Positions 1 through 5,701 of a DNA stretch of 5,801 bases are shown in pieces. Each line of letters begins with the position of its first letter. Position 1 is the stretch's first letter. Source of the DNA: Desulfonatronovibrio sp046496945 (GTDB lineage: Bacteria; Desulfobacterota; Desulfovibrionia; Desulfovibrionales; Desulfonatronovibrionaceae); assembly GCA_046496945.1 (NCBI GenBank), contig JAWOGL010000141.1, positions 1 to 5,801 on the forward strand, given 5' to 3'. The notes below the pieces were generated by a model. That model was not told where the DNA came from. It did no database searches and saw only the letters and a program-made list of their open reading frames with translations. The translations under genes were made by a program, and so were the position numbers.

Positions 1-1277
1 GGCTTGAGCGCAGCCTGAACGCGCAGGGTTTTGATCAGACATATAACGAGGATGAAGCAGATCTCTTTATCGTCAATACCTGCAGTGTCCGGGAAAAACC
101 TGAGCAGAAGGTTTACAGCCTGCTGGGGAGACTCAAAGACTTCCATGAAAAAAAACCATGGGTATTCACCTGCGTTGGCGGCTGTGTTGCCCAGCAGGTA
201 GGAAAAGGTTTTTTTGAGCGTTTTCCCTTTGTCCGGCTGGTTTTCGGCCCTGACGGGCTGGCCATGGTTCCCGAAGCCCTGCACCGGCTTGAGCAGAACC
301 AGAACCTGAAAATAAGCCTTTTGGACTTCCAGGATCATTACCCGGAAAAACAGGAAAACTGGCCGGATAAAGTGCCACCCCAGGCTTTTGTAAATATAAT
401 GCAGGGTTGTGACAATTTTTGCGCTTACTGCGTAGTGCCTTATACCAGAGGAAGGCAGAAATCGCGTTTTTCGCCGGATATTATCCAGGAATGCCGGGAG
501 CTGATTGAACTTGGAGTTAAAGAAATTACTTTACTGGGTCAAAACGTGAACAGTTACGGTCTGGACAACCCCGGCCAGGACATCTCTTTTGCTGAATTGT
601 TAAAAAAAATAGATGCGTTGCCCGGATTAAAGCGGCTTCGTTTCACCACTTCCCATCCCAAGGACATGAGCACGGAAGTCATTGATGCCTTTGGAGATCT
701 CAAAACGCTTTGTCCGCATCTTCATCTGCCCCTGCAGTCCGGTTCCAACAGAATACTCAAGAGTATGGGACGCCGGTATACCCGGGAAAAGTATCTGGAG
801 CTGGTAAAAAGGTTAAGAAAGGTATGTCCTGACATAGCCCTGACCACTGATCTTATAGTAGGCTTTCCCGGCGAGACTGAGGCTGATTTTCAGGAAACCC
901 TGGATATTATGAATTTAGTGGGATTTGATTCCAGCTTTTCATTTAAATATTCTGATCGTCCTGGTGTGCGTTCCACCCTTATGAACTCGAAGATCTCGGA
1001 TGAAGTCAAATCCTTCAGGCTGGACGTTCTGCAGAAATTACAGGAAGAGTGGACCGCTAAAAGACTGGCCGCTAAAATCGGAACCATTGACCAGGTGCTT
1101 ATTGAAAGCCCCAGTAAAAGGCAGAAAAACGGAACCTGGTCCTGGAAAGGCAGGGATTCCGGGGGCCGGGTTGTAAACATTGATTTTAATACTGTCGAAG
1201 ATTTTACCGGCAGGATTTTCCAGGTTCATTTCACCCGGTCCAAAAAACATTCCCTGGAAGGAGAGGTGACCAAATGA
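1..1277 (+). CDS. miaB: tRNA-2-methylthio-N6-dimethylallyladenosine synthase MiaB, 5' end outside window
   Basis: This is a radical-SAM methylthiotransferase that adds a methylthio group to i6A37 of tRNAs reading UNN codons. The frame runs from base 3 with 424 codons visible. The family is about 440-450 residues, so roughly 19 N-terminal residues, including the first cluster-binding Cys, lie before the window. The N-terminal MTTase domain is recognisable by NTCSVREKPEQKVYSLLGRL (Cys codon 81-83) and GCVAQQ (Cys codon 183-185); these two Cys are ligands of the auxiliary 4Fe-4S cluster. The radical-SAM motif CDNFCAYC (CX3CX2C; Cys codons 408, 420, 429) is followed by VVPYTRGRQKSR. LLGQNVNSYG and DLIVGFPGE are typical of MiaB rather than RimO or MtaB. 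A TRAM-like RNA-binding domain occupies about 1072-1254. An ATG at 264 is internal, not the start. The stop overlaps the next gene's ATG (ATGA), implying co-transcription. I see no damage; the truncation is only the window edge. Confidence 0.96.
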   Translation, partial: LERSLNAQGFDQTYNEDEADLFIVNTCSVREKPEQKVYSLLGRLKDFHEKKPWVFTCVGGCVAQQVGKGFFERFPFVRLVFGPDGLAMVPEALHRLEQNQNLKISLLDFQDHYPEKQENWPDKVPPQAFVNIMQGCDNFCAYCVVPYTRGRQKSRFSPDIIQECRELIELGVKEITLLGQNVNSYGLDNPGQDISFAELLKKIDALPGLKRLRFTTSHPKDMSTEVIDAFGDLKTLCPHLHLPLQSGSNRILKSMGRRYTREKYLELVKRLRKVCPDIALTTDLIVGFPGETEADFQETLDIMNLVGFDSSFSFKYSDRPGVRSTLMNSKISDEVKSFRLDVLQKLQEEWTAKRLAAKIGTIDQVLIESPSKRQKNGTWSWKGRDSGGRVVNIDFNTVEDFTGRIFQVHFTRSKKHSLEGEVTK

Positions 1278-1771
1278 TGATAAAAATGGAAATATTCGGC
1301 CTGGCTATAGACGAAAAAACAAATATGCCCCTGGTAATCCTCAAGGATAGTGAGGACAAATATATTCTGCCCATATGGATTGGAGCTCTGGAGGCCATGG
1401 CCATCTCCATGCCCCTCAAAGGCATGACCATGCCCAGACCCATGACCCATGATCTTTTTCTGGATACCCTTGACAAGCTCGGGGCGGAACTCATTCATGT
1501 AGAGGTCAGCGAGATAAAGGATTCAACCTATTATGCCATCCTGGCTCTGCATCAGGGAGACAAGGAACTGCGGATCGACAGCCGGCCATCAGACGCCATT
1601 GCCATGGCAGTCCGGGCTAAAGTGCCCATCCTGGTCAACAAGGAAATACTGGAAAAAATCATGCAGGAACAGGAAGGTGATTACCAGGTGGTCTTAACAG
1701 ACGAGGAGAACCAGAAATGGACGGAAATCCTGGAGAAATACCGCGTGGATGACACTGGATATAAAATGTAG
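1274..1771 (+). CDS. Bifunctional nuclease family (DUF151/BFN) protein
   Basis: The product is a 165-residue protein of the DUF151 / bifunctional nuclease family. Motifs visible in order are an N-terminal strand MEIFGLAID, then LPIWIGALEAMAI (residues 32-44), RPMTHDL (55-61) and IDSRPSDAIAMAVR (101-114). These are the signature blocks of the family. The C-terminal tail of about 30 residues (EENQKWTEILEKYR..) is charged and probably helical. Plant members have been reported to have nuclease activity and the Thermotoga member has a known fold, but the role of bacterial copies is not settled, so no substrate is proposed. The start overlaps the miaB stop (ATGA). A good ribosome site (GGAGAGGTG, 1260-1268) lies about 7 nt upstream, so translation is probably coupled to miaB. 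A second ATG at 1277 is an equally usable start one codon later. The protein appears cytosolic, with no signal peptide or membrane segment. Confidence 0.9.
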   Translation: MMIKMEIFGLAIDEKTNMPLVILKDSEDKYILPIWIGALEAMAISMPLKGMTMPRPMTHDLFLDTLDKLGAELIHVEVSEIKDSTYYAILALHQGDKELRIDSRPSDAIAMAVRAKVPILVNKEILEKIMQEQEGDYQVVLTDEENQKWTEILEKYRVDDTGYKM

Positions 1772-1861
1772 CATTGTACAACTGAACCGGGCGTCTCTCT
1801 AATATCAGTAATTAATTTCCATATTGGGACAACTGTTCTCTGAATATTTTCACCTGCAGTA

Positions 1862-1911
1862 CTTCCGGCCTGCGGGCTTTGGTGCCCTCAGGATGTGGAA
1901 GCCTTCTTTTT
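1862..1911 (+). terminator. Terminator-like hairpin after the miaB-DUF151 pair, just before the PHP gene
   Basis: The outer stem CTTCC (1862-1866) pairs with GGAAG (1897-1901). The inner stem is CCTG (1869-1872) with CAGG (1889-1892), one C.T mismatch, then GGGC (1874-1877) with GCCC (1884-1887), closing a 6-nt loop. The T-rich tract TTCTTTTT (1904-1911) follows two bases after the stem. This is the architecture of an intrinsic terminator, weakened by the mismatch and the internal loop. It could end the miaB operon or act as an attenuator of the PHP gene, whose ribosome site begins at 1931. Confidence 0.45.
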
Positions 1912-1930
1912 CCAGCCCCATAAACTCACA

Positions 1931-1934
1931 GGAG
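1931..1934 (+). promoter_or_regulatory. Ribosome binding site that fixes the TTG start of the PHP gene
   Basis: GGAG sits 7 nt before the TTG at 1942. The next in-frame ATG (1957) falls between the two metal-binding histidines of the HMH motif and would delete the first one. The spacing and the motif together support TTG as the start codon. Confidence 0.7.
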
Positions 1935-1941
1935 TAACGCA

Positions 1942-2592
1942 TTGATAGACCTGCATATGCATACAGTTTACAGCGACGGTGAGCTTATCCCGGCCGAACT
2001 CGCCAGAAGAGCCAGAAAGGCCGGTTATAAGGCAGTGGCTTTTACTGATCATGTGGATCATTCCAACATTGATCACACCGTCAAAAGCGTACTTAAAATG
2101 GTGCATGACTACTCCCTTTACCTGGACATTGAACTTCTGGCCGGGGTTGAACTGACTCATGTTCCCCCTCCTCTCATCCCGGATCTGGTTAAAAAGGCAA
2201 GAAGTCTGGGAGCACAGATTGTTCTGGTGCATGGTGAAACCATAGTCGAGCCGGTGGCAGCCGGCACAAACCACGCCGCTATCATGGCCGGGGTGGACAT
2301 CCTGGCTCACCCGGGCCTCATCACTGACCAGGACGCCGCCCTGGCAGCTGAAAAAAATATACATCTGGAGATAACCACCAGAAAAGGCCATAGCCTGACC
2401 AATGGCCACGTGCTTAAGCTGGCCAGGCAATACAGTGCCCCTCTGGTTATCAATAATGACGCTCATGCGCCGGGAGATCTTGTGGACCAGGATTTTCGCA
2501 AAAGCGTAGCTCTGGGCGCGGGAATGAGTGAACAGGAATATATCCAGGCTGAACAGAATTCCCTGAATATCCTGGCCGGCATAAGAAGTTGA
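1942..2592 (+). CDS. PHP-domain metal-dependent phosphoesterase (histidinol-phosphatase-like family)
   Basis: The product is a 216-residue single-domain PHP protein. Likely metal ligands and active-site residues are H5 and H7 (DLHMHTVYSDGE), D12, D36/H37 (FTDHVDH), E70 (GVELTH), H97 (LVHGE), H123 (LAHPG) and D173/H175 (NNDAHAP). All PHP motifs appear present, so the enzyme is probably active and binds two or three divalent metals. PHP proteins of this size hydrolyse phosphoesters. Many are labelled histidinol-phosphatase-like, but no histidine-biosynthesis gene is nearby, so the substrate is not assigned. It is too short to be a DNA polymerase X or C component. Translation starts at TTG with GGAG 7 nt upstream. 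It lies 170 bp from the DUF151 gene behind a terminator-like hairpin and 100 bp before sir2, so operon membership is uncertain. The protein looks cytosolic. Confidence 0.87.
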   Translation: MIDLHMHTVYSDGELIPAELARRARKAGYKAVAFTDHVDHSNIDHTVKSVLKMVHDYSLYLDIELLAGVELTHVPPPLIPDLVKKARSLGAQIVLVHGETIVEPVAAGTNHAAIMAGVDILAHPGLITDQDAALAAEKNIHLEITTRKGHSLTNGHVLKLARQYSAPLVINNDAHAPGDLVDQDFRKSVALGAGMSEQEYIQAEQNSLNILAGIRS

Positions 2593-2662
2593 GGGACTTT
2601 TTCACGCTGTTAAACCCGGACATGAAGTTTACAGGCATTGGAAAGCAGGATTTACGCACGAA

Positions 2663-2676
2663 TTAAACCAAAAAAA
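2663..2676 (+). repeat. Short repeat TTAAACCAAAAAA, copy upstream of sir2
   Basis: TTAAACC followed by an A-run occurs here in the gap before sir2. It recurs at 3500-3512 behind sir2 and, ending in AAAAAC, at 3595-3607 inside the palindrome; all copies share one orientation. A TTACGCA heptamer precedes both the first (2652-2658) and second (3481-3487) copies. A shorter TTAAACC also occurs at 2610-2616. The A-run makes part of the match cheap, so the significance is uncertain. Confidence 0.4.
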
Positions 2677-2692
2677 TCAGTCAGCTAAAAAA

Positions 2693-3454
2693 ATGAACAA
2701 TAACCAGGCCAGTCTGTGCGCCGCAGCCGCAGGTGCGCTTAAAAAATCCTCTTTTGCCGTAGCCATGACCGGCGCGGGCATTTCAGTACCAAGCGGCATT
2801 CCGGACTTTAGAAGTCCGGGGGGGCTGTGGTCCAGATTCGATCCTCAGTCTGTCTGTTCTCAATGGGCTCTGGACAATAATCCTGCCGGAGTATGGGAGT
2901 TCCTGCTGGAAGCGGTGAACATGTTTTCAACAGCCCGCCCCAACCCGGCCCATCTGACCCTGGCCGGACTCGAACAAAAAAAATTAATTAAATCCGTTAT
3001 TACGCAGAATATTGACAACCTGCATCAGGCCGCAGGCTCTGTTGAGGTGATTGAATTTCATGGAGGATGCGGACATTTTTTCTGCAACCAATGCGGCAGG
3101 GAATACCCTTCTTCCCAGGCTCTGGCTTTAACTCAAAAAGATATCCCCTGGCTTTGCAACGCGTGCCAGGGCATTATCAGACCAACTGTAATCTTTTTTG
3201 GAGAACAGATTCCTTCAGCGGCCCTGCTGCGCACCCAGGAACTGGCTGACCAGGCTGACCTTGTCCTGATAATCGGCACTTCAGGAGAGGTAGCCCCGGC
3301 AAATGTGTTTCCACAACTGATTAAACAGCGTGGCGGACAGGTAATTGAAATCAACCTTGGTTCCACGGCTTATGACGGATTATCCGATTTAAAACTGGAT
3401 ATGCCCGCAGAAATGGCTTTACCGCGCATTGAGGATGAATTAAACAGCCTTTAA
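2693..3454 (+). CDS. Sir2-family NAD-dependent protein deacylase (sirtuin)
   Basis: This enzyme removes acyl groups from protein lysines using NAD+, giving nicotinamide and O-acyl-ADP-ribose. The 253-residue product carries the full sirtuin signature: GAGIS (27-31) with SGIPDFRSPGGLW (34-46) for NAD binding, TQNIDNLH (104-111), catalytic His H123 in FHGG, and a zinc site C131-x2-C134 with C155-x2-C158. RPTVIFFGE (163-171) and GTSGEVAPAN (195-204) follow. Length is normal for bacterial single-domain sirtuins, with no fused domain. It lacks the A-x4-Y-x2-R arrangement expected of SIRT5/CobB-type desuccinylases after the FR motif, so simple deacetylation is the more likely activity (inference). 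No Shine-Dalgarno is visible; only an A-rich run precedes the ATG. The frame is open for another 36 codons upstream but contains no ATG, GTG or TTG, so 2693 is the only reasonable start. No acetyl-CoA synthetase or acetyltransferase partner is in view. Confidence 0.93.
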   Translation: MNNNQASLCAAAAGALKKSSFAVAMTGAGISVPSGIPDFRSPGGLWSRFDPQSVCSQWALDNNPAGVWEFLLEAVNMFSTARPNPAHLTLAGLEQKKLIKSVITQNIDNLHQAAGSVEVIEFHGGCGHFFCNQCGREYPSSQALALTQKDIPWLCNACQGIIRPTVIFFGEQIPSAALLRTQELADQADLVLIIGTSGEVAPANVFPQLIKQRGGQVIEINLGSTAYDGLSDLKLDMPAEMALPRIEDELNSL

Positions 3455-3508
3455 CTGCTTATTTTGTGATACTCTTTTAATTACGCAATATTTTAGGACT
3501 TAAACCAA

Positions 3509-3682
3509 AAAAGACTCAAGTCTGTCCGGGCTTTGAATGCCGGCGGTGTTTGACCGGCGACGGCTTAACTCAGGCAACACCAACACCTGTTTGGTTAAAC
3601 CAAAAACAAAATGGTTTTGCCTAACTTAAGCCGCGACAAGGAATTTGCTGGTACTAGAAAACCGGACAGGCTCCAGTCTTTT
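3509..3682. repeat. Large imperfect palindrome (nested, co-centred inverted repeats)
   Basis: The outer arms, 3509-3529 and 3662-3682, pair at 18 of 21 positions (AAAAGACT..CTGTCCGG with CCGGACAG..AGTCTTTT). The inner arms, 3561-3577 (CGGCTTAACTCAGGCAA) and 3617-3633 (TTGCCTAACTTAAGCCG), pair at 15 of 17. A central perfect palindrome TTTGGTT-A-AACCAAA spans 3590-3604. All three are centred at about 3596-3597, so this is one symmetrical structure rather than three chance hairpins. Between the arms, TGCCGGC (3538-3544) can pair with GCTGGTA (3647-3653) using G.U pairs, and ACCA (3579-3582) with TGGT (3612-3615). The right outer arm ends in TTTT on the + strand and the left arm in a T-run on the - strand, so it could terminate transcripts from either side. 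Alternatives are a MITE-like element or a structured RNA. No target-site duplication is evident. Confidence 0.75.
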
Positions 3683-3697
3683 GAGATAAATCATAAA

Positions 3698-3726
3698 TTG
3701 TGGTGAATAGTTACCTCATTTTTAAA
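3698..3726 (+). promoter_or_regulatory. Weak candidate promoter for the tol cluster
   Basis: TTGTGG (3698-3703) and TTTAAA (3721-3726) are separated by 17 bp, in the AT-rich stretch 50-75 bp before tolQ. The match to sigma-70 consensus is poor (3 of 6 and 4 of 6), and the call rests mainly on position. Confidence 0.2.
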
Positions 3727-3773
3727 CATTGAACTCCAACCAGTTCACATATTTCCATAAAAGGCTGCCTCAT

Positions 3774-4469
3774 ATGAATATTTTTACCCCTGAGCAGGGA
3801 ATCTGGTCCATGATACTCCAGTCTTCGCTGCTTATTCAGATAATAATGCTGGTTCTGCTGGCCATGTCTCTGTCCAGCTGGACCATAATCATTTACAAAT
3901 TCATCACCTACAAACGCTTTCAGTCTCTGATCCGGGACCAGGTTGAAAATTTTGAACATGCAGCGGATCTGGCTGAAGCCATGAAAGCATCAAGACAAAG
4001 CGCTCAGTCACCTCTTTATGTTATCGGCCTGGCCGCTCTTAAAGAGATCCAGAAACTGGAAAAAAGCCAGCTTTCCGCCAGCGTCAAATTCAGGATTGCC
4101 GAGGATAATGTCCGCAGAGTGCTCAGGCAGGGCGTCAGCTCTCACTTGAAAAACCTGTCTTCTTCTCTGCCTTTCCTGGCAATCTGCGCCAATTCATCTC
4201 TTCTCATCGGTCTTCTGGGAACGGTGTGGGGGATAATGAACTCATTTCATTCCATTGGAGTTCAGCAGGGAGCCACCCTGGCCACGGTGGCCCCGGGCAT
4301 ATCAGAAGCGCTGGTTACCACTGCCTTCGGCCTGGTGGTGGCTATTCCGGCCACAATCTTTTATAATATTTTGTGGGAACGATTAAATAACATCCAGTCC
4401 TGCCTGATCGATTTTGCCGGTTCTTTTCTGAACAGGGCCCAGCGCGAACTCCCGTGGATGGAAAAATAG
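3774..4469 (+). CDS. tolQ: TolQ, proton-channel subunit of the Tol-Pal motor (MotA/TolQ/ExbB family)
   Basis: TolQ forms the inner-membrane pentamer around TolR that converts proton flow into movement of TolA. The 231-residue product has the TolQ layout: a first membrane helix at about 18-40, a long cytoplasmic region (about 43-130), a second helix at about 133-155 containing GLLGTVWGIMNSF, and a third at about 171-198 containing LATVAPGISEALVTTAFGLV, with the channel-lining Thr/Ala/Gly pattern. The ATG at 3774 is chosen over a TTG at 3729. It has AAAGG 9 nt upstream, gives the usual family length (about 230), and begins MNIFTPEQGIWSMI with no extension. TolR follows 10 bp later. ExbB is the alternative name for this family, but the tolR-tolA-tolB context favours TolQ. 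It is the first gene of the apparent operon. Confidence 0.92.
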   Translation: MNIFTPEQGIWSMILQSSLLIQIIMLVLLAMSLSSWTIIIYKFITYKRFQSLIRDQVENFEHAADLAEAMKASRQSAQSPLYVIGLAALKEIQKLEKSQLSASVKFRIAEDNVRRVLRQGVSSHLKNLSSSLPFLAICANSSLLIGLLGTVWGIMNSFHSIGVQQGATLATVAPGISEALVTTAFGLVVAIPATIFYNILWERLNNIQSCLIDFAGSFLNRAQRELPWMEK

Positions 4470-4479
4470 GAAGATAATT

Positions 4480-4887
4480 GTGGATTTTGATCCCTTAGGA
4501 AAAGGTTTTATTACTCAGACCAATGTCACTCCCATTGTGGACGTGATGCTGGTTCTGCTGATCATATTTATGGTCACCGCCCCAATGCTGACCCAGGGCA
4601 TTGAAGTAGACCTGCCTCAGACCACTACCGTGGAAACTCTTCCCCATGACCACGAAAATCTGGTCATAACCATTGACCGGGACAGCAATATCACCATTGA
4701 AGATTATGAAGTCCAGCTGGAAGAACTGACCGGACATCTGCGAAGAATCACCCGGGACCAGGACAATCTGGTCTTTCTCAGAGCTGATGAAGTTGTGCCC
4801 TACGGACTGGTGGTAAAAGTAATGTCCAGGGTAAAGGAAGCTGGGATAGACAGACTTGGAGTGGTGGCCCAGACAGAGGAGGACTGA
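4480..4887 (+). CDS. tolR: TolR, motor subunit of Tol-Pal (ExbD/TolR family)
   Basis: The product has 135 residues, close to the roughly 140 of E. coli TolR. There is a short cytoplasmic N-terminus, one membrane helix (about 18-37, VTPIVDVMLVLLIIFMVTAP), then a periplasmic domain. D21 in the NVTPIVDVMLVLL motif matches the proton-carrying Asp of the family (D23 in E. coli). The periplasmic part keeps the ExbD/TolR pattern, with IEVDLPQ after the helix and LRADEVVPYGLVVKVMSRVKEAGIDRLGVV near the end. It starts with GTG; GGAAG (4469-4473), overlapping the tolQ stop, lies 6 nt upstream. The nearest in-frame ATG is at the helix, so GTG is required. The stop is 4 bp before the next start, pointing to translational coupling. 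Confidence 0.92.
   Translation: MDFDPLGKGFITQTNVTPIVDVMLVLLIIFMVTAPMLTQGIEVDLPQTTTVETLPHDHENLVITIDRDSNITIEDYEVQLEELTGHLRRITRDQDNLVFLRADEVVPYGLVVKVMSRVKEAGIDRLGVVAQTEED
4876..4883 (+). promoter_or_regulatory. Ribosome binding site that fixes the tolA start
   Basis: GAGGAGGA at the end of tolR lies 8 nt before the ATG at 4892. An in-frame ATG at 4856 would overlap tolR by 32 bp, add 12 residues (MEWWPRQRRTDV) with no family counterpart, and has no such site. Confidence 0.75.
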
Positions 4888-4891
4888 CGTC

Positions 4892-5629
4892 ATGCAGTTT
4901 ACCGCATTTATGGCGTCTCTTTTTCTGCATCTGCTCCTGATCATTTTCTTTACAACTTTTACAGGACTAAGCAGGGAAACGCCCATTGATCTGGATAAGG
5001 ACATACACATGGTGGAACTGGTTTACATGGCCGAACCCGAACCAGAGCAGGTCCAGGCGCCAGAACCACCAGCGCCGCCATCACCGCCTGAACCCGAACC
5101 CGTACCTGAACCTGAAAAACCAGAAGTGCAGATTCCGGAAGAACCACGGCCAAAGCCTGACCCCCCACCAGAACCCAAACCAGAGCCCAAGCCGGAACCT
5201 GAACAGGAACCAGAGCCGGAACCAGAGCCCAAGCGGGAATCACCTCCAAAAAAAACTCCAACTTCTGAAGAACGTCTGGCCCAGGAACTGGCCGCTCTTA
5301 GAAAAAATGTAGAAGAATCAAACAAAGGCCGGCCTGCCCAGAAAAAAGCCGGCCTGCTTGAAGTTTACGCGGCAATAGCCAAAGAACACATAAAAAAAAA
5401 CTGGAGGTTTGCCAGAATAGGCGGCACCGGCAATCTGGTTGTCCGGGTTGAGGTTAAAATCGATTCCACCGGGAGAATAACCAGCACCAGGATCCTTAAG
5501 ACTTCCGGCCGGGAAGATTTTGATCACTCCGCCCTGAGGGCTGTTGAAGACACCGGAAAACTACCCGAACCTCCTTCAACTAAAATCCGGACCTTGATTA
5601 TTGACTTTAACCTCAATGATCTGGTGTAA
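4892..5629 (+). CDS. tolA: TolA-like energy transducer with TonB-type C-terminal domain
   Basis: This 245-residue protein is anchored by a single N-terminal helix (about 5-24, AFMASLFLHLLLIIFF). That helix contains S9-x3-H13, the Ser-His pair TonB and TolA use to couple to the motor. A Pro/Glu/Lys-rich linker follows (about 48-119, PEP and KPEP repeats), then a charged segment (125-143, probably helical). The C-terminal TonB/TolA domain (about 155-245) has YAAIAKEHIKKNW, VRVEVKIDSTGRI, SGREDFDHSALRAVE and LPEPP. It should span the periplasm and transmit TolQR motion to TolB/Pal. E. coli TolA instead has a long Ala/Lys-rich helical stalk, so this is a TonB-like version. The call of TolA rather than TonB comes from its position between tolR and tolB; no TonB-dependent receptor is near. 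A PPP stretch at 91-93 and PP pairs suggest dependence on EF-P for translation (inference). Confidence 0.85.
   Translation: MQFTAFMASLFLHLLLIIFFTTFTGLSRETPIDLDKDIHMVELVYMAEPEPEQVQAPEPPAPPSPPEPEPVPEPEKPEVQIPEEPRPKPDPPPEPKPEPKPEPEQEPEPEPEPKRESPPKKTPTSEERLAQELAALRKNVEESNKGRPAQKKAGLLEVYAAIAKEHIKKNWRFARIGGTGNLVVRVEVKIDSTGRITSTRILKTSGREDFDHSALRAVEDTGKLPEPPSTKIRTLIIDFNLNDLV
5033..5248 (+). repeat. Coding Pro-Glu/Pro-Lys repeat tract in tolA
   Basis: Degenerate 6-bp units (GAACCA, GAGCCC, GAACCT and similar) encode EP and KP pairs across residues 48-119. The first half is acidic (EPEPE, PEPEP). The middle mixes in Lys (KPDP, EPKPEPKPEPE), giving a rigid extended periplasmic linker. Unit number in such tracts often varies between strains. 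Confidence 0.8.
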
Positions 5630-5636
5630 AGTTAAA

Positions 5637-5652
5637 GATTGAATGTTCAATC
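5637..5652. repeat. Short perfect inverted repeat between tolA and tolB
   Basis: GATTGAA and TTCAATC flank a central TG and are followed by ATTTTAAATT. As RNA this is a 6-bp stem with a 4-base loop. A second small hairpin lies just after it: AGGGC (5668-5672), loop TTA, GCCCT (5676-5680). The pair could slow or process the mRNA between tolA and tolB, or serve as a binding site. The stems are too short and the U-run too weak to call a terminator. Confidence 0.4.
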
Positions 5653-5701
5653 ATTTTAAATTCACAGAGGGCTTAGCCCTGCAATCAAAGAAAAAGGCAA
5701 T

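Larger units (their letters stand above)
3455..3773. other. 319-bp non-coding gap between sir2 and tolQ
   Basis: I find no credible gene here on either strand. The gap begins with AT-rich sequence after the sir2 stop. It then holds a TTAAACCAAAAAA repeat copy and the large palindromic element described separately, and ends with an AT-rich stretch (3683-3760). That last stretch is where the promoter and leader of the tol cluster would be expected. Confidence 0.7.

Noticed and set aside
264..1277. ATG at 264 as the miaB start
   Set aside because: The frame is open to the window edge and the upstream residues carry the conserved MTTase cysteines (codons at 81 and 183), so this ATG is internal.
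1774..1805. TTGTAC ... TAATAT as a promoter behind the DUF151 gene
   Set aside because: The spacer is 20 bp, too long for a normal sigma-70 promoter, and any transcript would run into the hairpin at 1862-1911.
1888..2466. 192-codon open frame on the - strand
   Set aside because: It lies antisense within the PHP gene and its lead-in, with a composition like a shadow frame (scattered Cys, His, Gln) and no recognisable domain.
3561..3637. Resemblance to integron attC half-sites (CGGCTTAACTCAGGC and GCCTAACTTAAGCCG)
   Set aside because: The halves are in the wrong order (right-like half first), the required GTTRRRY core is absent after the first, and no partner halves lie outside them. Pairing is better explained by the co-centred palindrome.
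3729..3773. TTG at 3729 as tolQ start
   Set aside because: It would add 15 residues with no family counterpart and has no ribosome site; the ATG at 3774 has AAAGG at good spacing and gives the usual TolQ length.
4495..5010. 171-codon open frame on the - strand
   Set aside because: It is antisense to tolR and the start of tolA, both of which have clear family motifs; no domain is recognisable in it.
5023..5325. Gly/Ser-rich 100-codon open frame on the - strand, and other long frames across the same stretch
   Set aside because: They arise from the 6-bp repeat encoding the Pro/Glu tract of tolA, which keeps all frames free of stops.
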